Below, piece by piece: positions 62,961-64,000 of a stretch of DNA of 64,000 nucleotides; position 1 is the first letter of the stretch; the number at the start of each line of letters is the position of its first letter. The notes below the pieces were generated by a model. The model did not search any database. It was not told the origin of the DNA and saw only the letters and a program-made list of their open reading frames with translations. The stretch spans positions 23,434 to 87,433 of the forward strand of contig DATARD010000198.1 of NCBI GenBank assembly GCA_036264355.1. Reading direction: 5' to 3'. Source of the DNA: UBA5704 sp036264355 (GTDB lineage: Bacteria > Acidobacteriota > Thermoanaerobaculia > Multivoradales > UBA5704). The position numbers were made by a program, and so were the translations under genes.

Positions 62961-64000
62961 TTGCGTCAGGGATTTTTGTCGTACTGGCGACCCGCCGCGC
63001 TCCTCGTCGCCGCGCTGGCTTTCGCGTCCGGGCCGGCCGGCGCCCAGAGTCCGCCCAGGATCACCGCCAGCGCGGCACGCCAGATCCAGGCGATCCAGAG
63101 CATCAAGACGTCGCGCACCGTGGCCCAGGGCAAGATCGAGTCGCGTCTGCTGATGGCGGTCCTCAAGCAGAACCGGGATACGCGCCTGTCCGCGCTGCCG
63201 ACCTTCCGCTATGTCACGCCGGACGCGGACGGCAAGATCGAGGTCGACATCGACGCGCGCACGACCGCCGACGTCAAGCCGGTCGTCGACAAGGTCCAGG
63301 CGTTGGGCGGCGAGGTCCGTACGTTCCACATCCGCTATCGCGCCGTGCGGGCGCGTGTGCCGCTCGGAGCGGTCGAAGACCTCGCCGCGTTCGACGGCGT
63401 GCTCAAGGTGCATCTGGCGCGGAAGCCCTTCACGAGCGCGATCAATGTCTCGCAAGGCGACGTGGCGCACCGCGCCGTGGATGCGCGCCACTTCTTCGGC
63501 GTCACCGGTGCCGGGGTCAAGATCTGCGTGCTGTCCACCGGCGTCGATTCTCTCGCCGCTCTGCAGGCGAGCGGCGATCTGCCGCCCGGCGTCGACGTGC
63601 TGCCCGGTCAGGCCGGCTCCGGCGATGAAGGCTCGGCGATGCTCGAGATCGTCCACGACCTCGCGCCCGGCGCGCAGCTCGGCTTCGCCACCGCCAATCC
63701 CGATGTCGCCACCTTCGCCGCCAACATCATCGCCTTGAAGGATGCGGGCTGTAACATCATCGCCGACGACGTTCTCTATCTGGTCGAGTCTCCCTTCCAG
63801 GATCTGGACATCGCCGACGCGGTCAACCAGGTGACGGCGGCGGGCGTCCTCTACTTCTCCTCGGCGGGCAACGAGGGCAACGTCGGCGACGGCACCGCTG
63901 GCCACTGGGAGGGCAACTTCGTCGACTCCGGCATCGGGGTGGCGAAGTTCGCGGGCACCGCGCACAACTTCGCGGGCACGACGGGCACCCAGATCTACGA
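62961..64000 (+). CDS. Secreted subtilase-like protein with altered triad, 3' end outside window
   Basis: 346 codons are visible from a TTG at 62961 (GGAG eight bases upstream). A signal peptide (LLVAALAFASGPAGAQ) is followed by a pro-region (about 30-170). The S8-like fold begins GVTGAGVKICVLSTGVDSL. The catalytic Asp of S8 enzymes (VLDTG) is replaced by Ser192, and the histidine region reads GDEGSAMLEIVHDLAPGA, with E223 where S8 enzymes have HGT. The pattern E...APGA resembles sedolisins (S53). A conserved SSAGNEGN (oxyanion) follows. The serine motif lies beyond the window. It may be a non-classical or inactive peptidase. Confidence 0.8.
   Translation, partial: MRQGFLSYWRPAALLVAALAFASGPAGAQSPPRITASAARQIQAIQSIKTSRTVAQGKIESRLLMAVLKQNRDTRLSALPTFRYVTPDADGKIEVDIDARTTADVKPVVDKVQALGGEVRTFHIRYRAVRARVPLGAVEDLAAFDGVLKVHLARKPFTSAINVSQGDVAHRAVDARHFFGVTGAGVKICVLSTGVDSLAALQASGDLPPGVDVLPGQAGSGDEGSAMLEIVHDLAPGAQLGFATANPDVATFAANIIALKDAGCNIIADDVLYLVESPFQDLDIADAVNQVTAAGVLYFSSAGNEGNVGDGTAGHWEGNFVDSGIGVAKFAGTAHNFAGTTGTQIY

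Overview
The window is a GC-rich bacterial chromosome segment with no rRNA, tRNA, CRISPR array or complete insertion sequence that I can see. Several traits point to Acidobacteriota, probably Thermoanaerobaculia or a close relative (inference from domain content, not a phylogeny). These are a TonB-dependent receptor with an N-terminal carboxypeptidase-regulatory domain, a remnant of an ADOP/MacB-type permease, secreted proteins built from repeated Ig-like modules plus a C-terminal jelly-roll module, a Vgb-like propeller with a C-terminal domain typical of that group, and TPR proteins with a Cys-pair N-terminus.

Layout. 0-10.7 kb: TSUP transporter (cut by the window edge), a Pls/PosA-type NRPS-like enzyme, a Uma2 nuclease-fold protein, a small membrane protein, a four-gene minus-strand cluster (secreted phosphoesterase, TIGR02206 membrane protein, nucleotidyltransferase, phosphotransferase) and an MFS transporter. 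10.7-15.8 kb: decay zone with an ADOP permease fragment abutting a 5'-truncated phosphofructokinase, an intact response regulator/hybrid kinase pair, a soluble kinase, and a nifJ remnant that keeps only its two ends. 15.8-27 kb: GH3 enzyme, a PAP2-squalene/phytoene-synthase fusion, VapBC, a metabolic cluster (KynB-like cyclase, ferritin-like protein, 3-hydroxyacyl-CoA dehydrogenase, SDR), a zinc-type alcohol dehydrogenase and a sulfatase-TPR protein. 27-42 kb: secretome region with a gluzincin metalloprotease, TonB receptor with two paralogous CxxC proteins upstream, BNR-repeat protein, DUF4337 protein, subtilase and Vgb-like propeller. 42-48 kb: accessory locus of TPR proteins, small secreted Cys-containing peptides and tandem XRE regulators. 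48-52.4 kb: ArsC, a Met/His-rich outer-membrane protein and a frameshifted alkylsulfatase. 52.5-58.5 kb: defence/toxin-antitoxin island with a 1496-residue Mrr-nuclease/STAND-NTPase protein, an orphan antitoxin and HigBA. 58.6-62.4 kb: xylFGH-type sugar ABC transporter. The end holds a degraded PIN toxin/antitoxin pair and a subtilase-like protein cut by the window edge.

The most unusual signal is not a gene. Four intergenic arrays (about 4.7, 5.9, 20.0 and 47.3 kb) have different sequences but share a 21-bp period. One has 15 uninterrupted units. Two are strongly degenerate, yet a short core recurs only at multiples of 21 bp over 230-340 bp. Other leads are the solitary Mrr-STAND protein, the peptide/TPR/XRE locus, and a set of genes reduced to their conserved ends.
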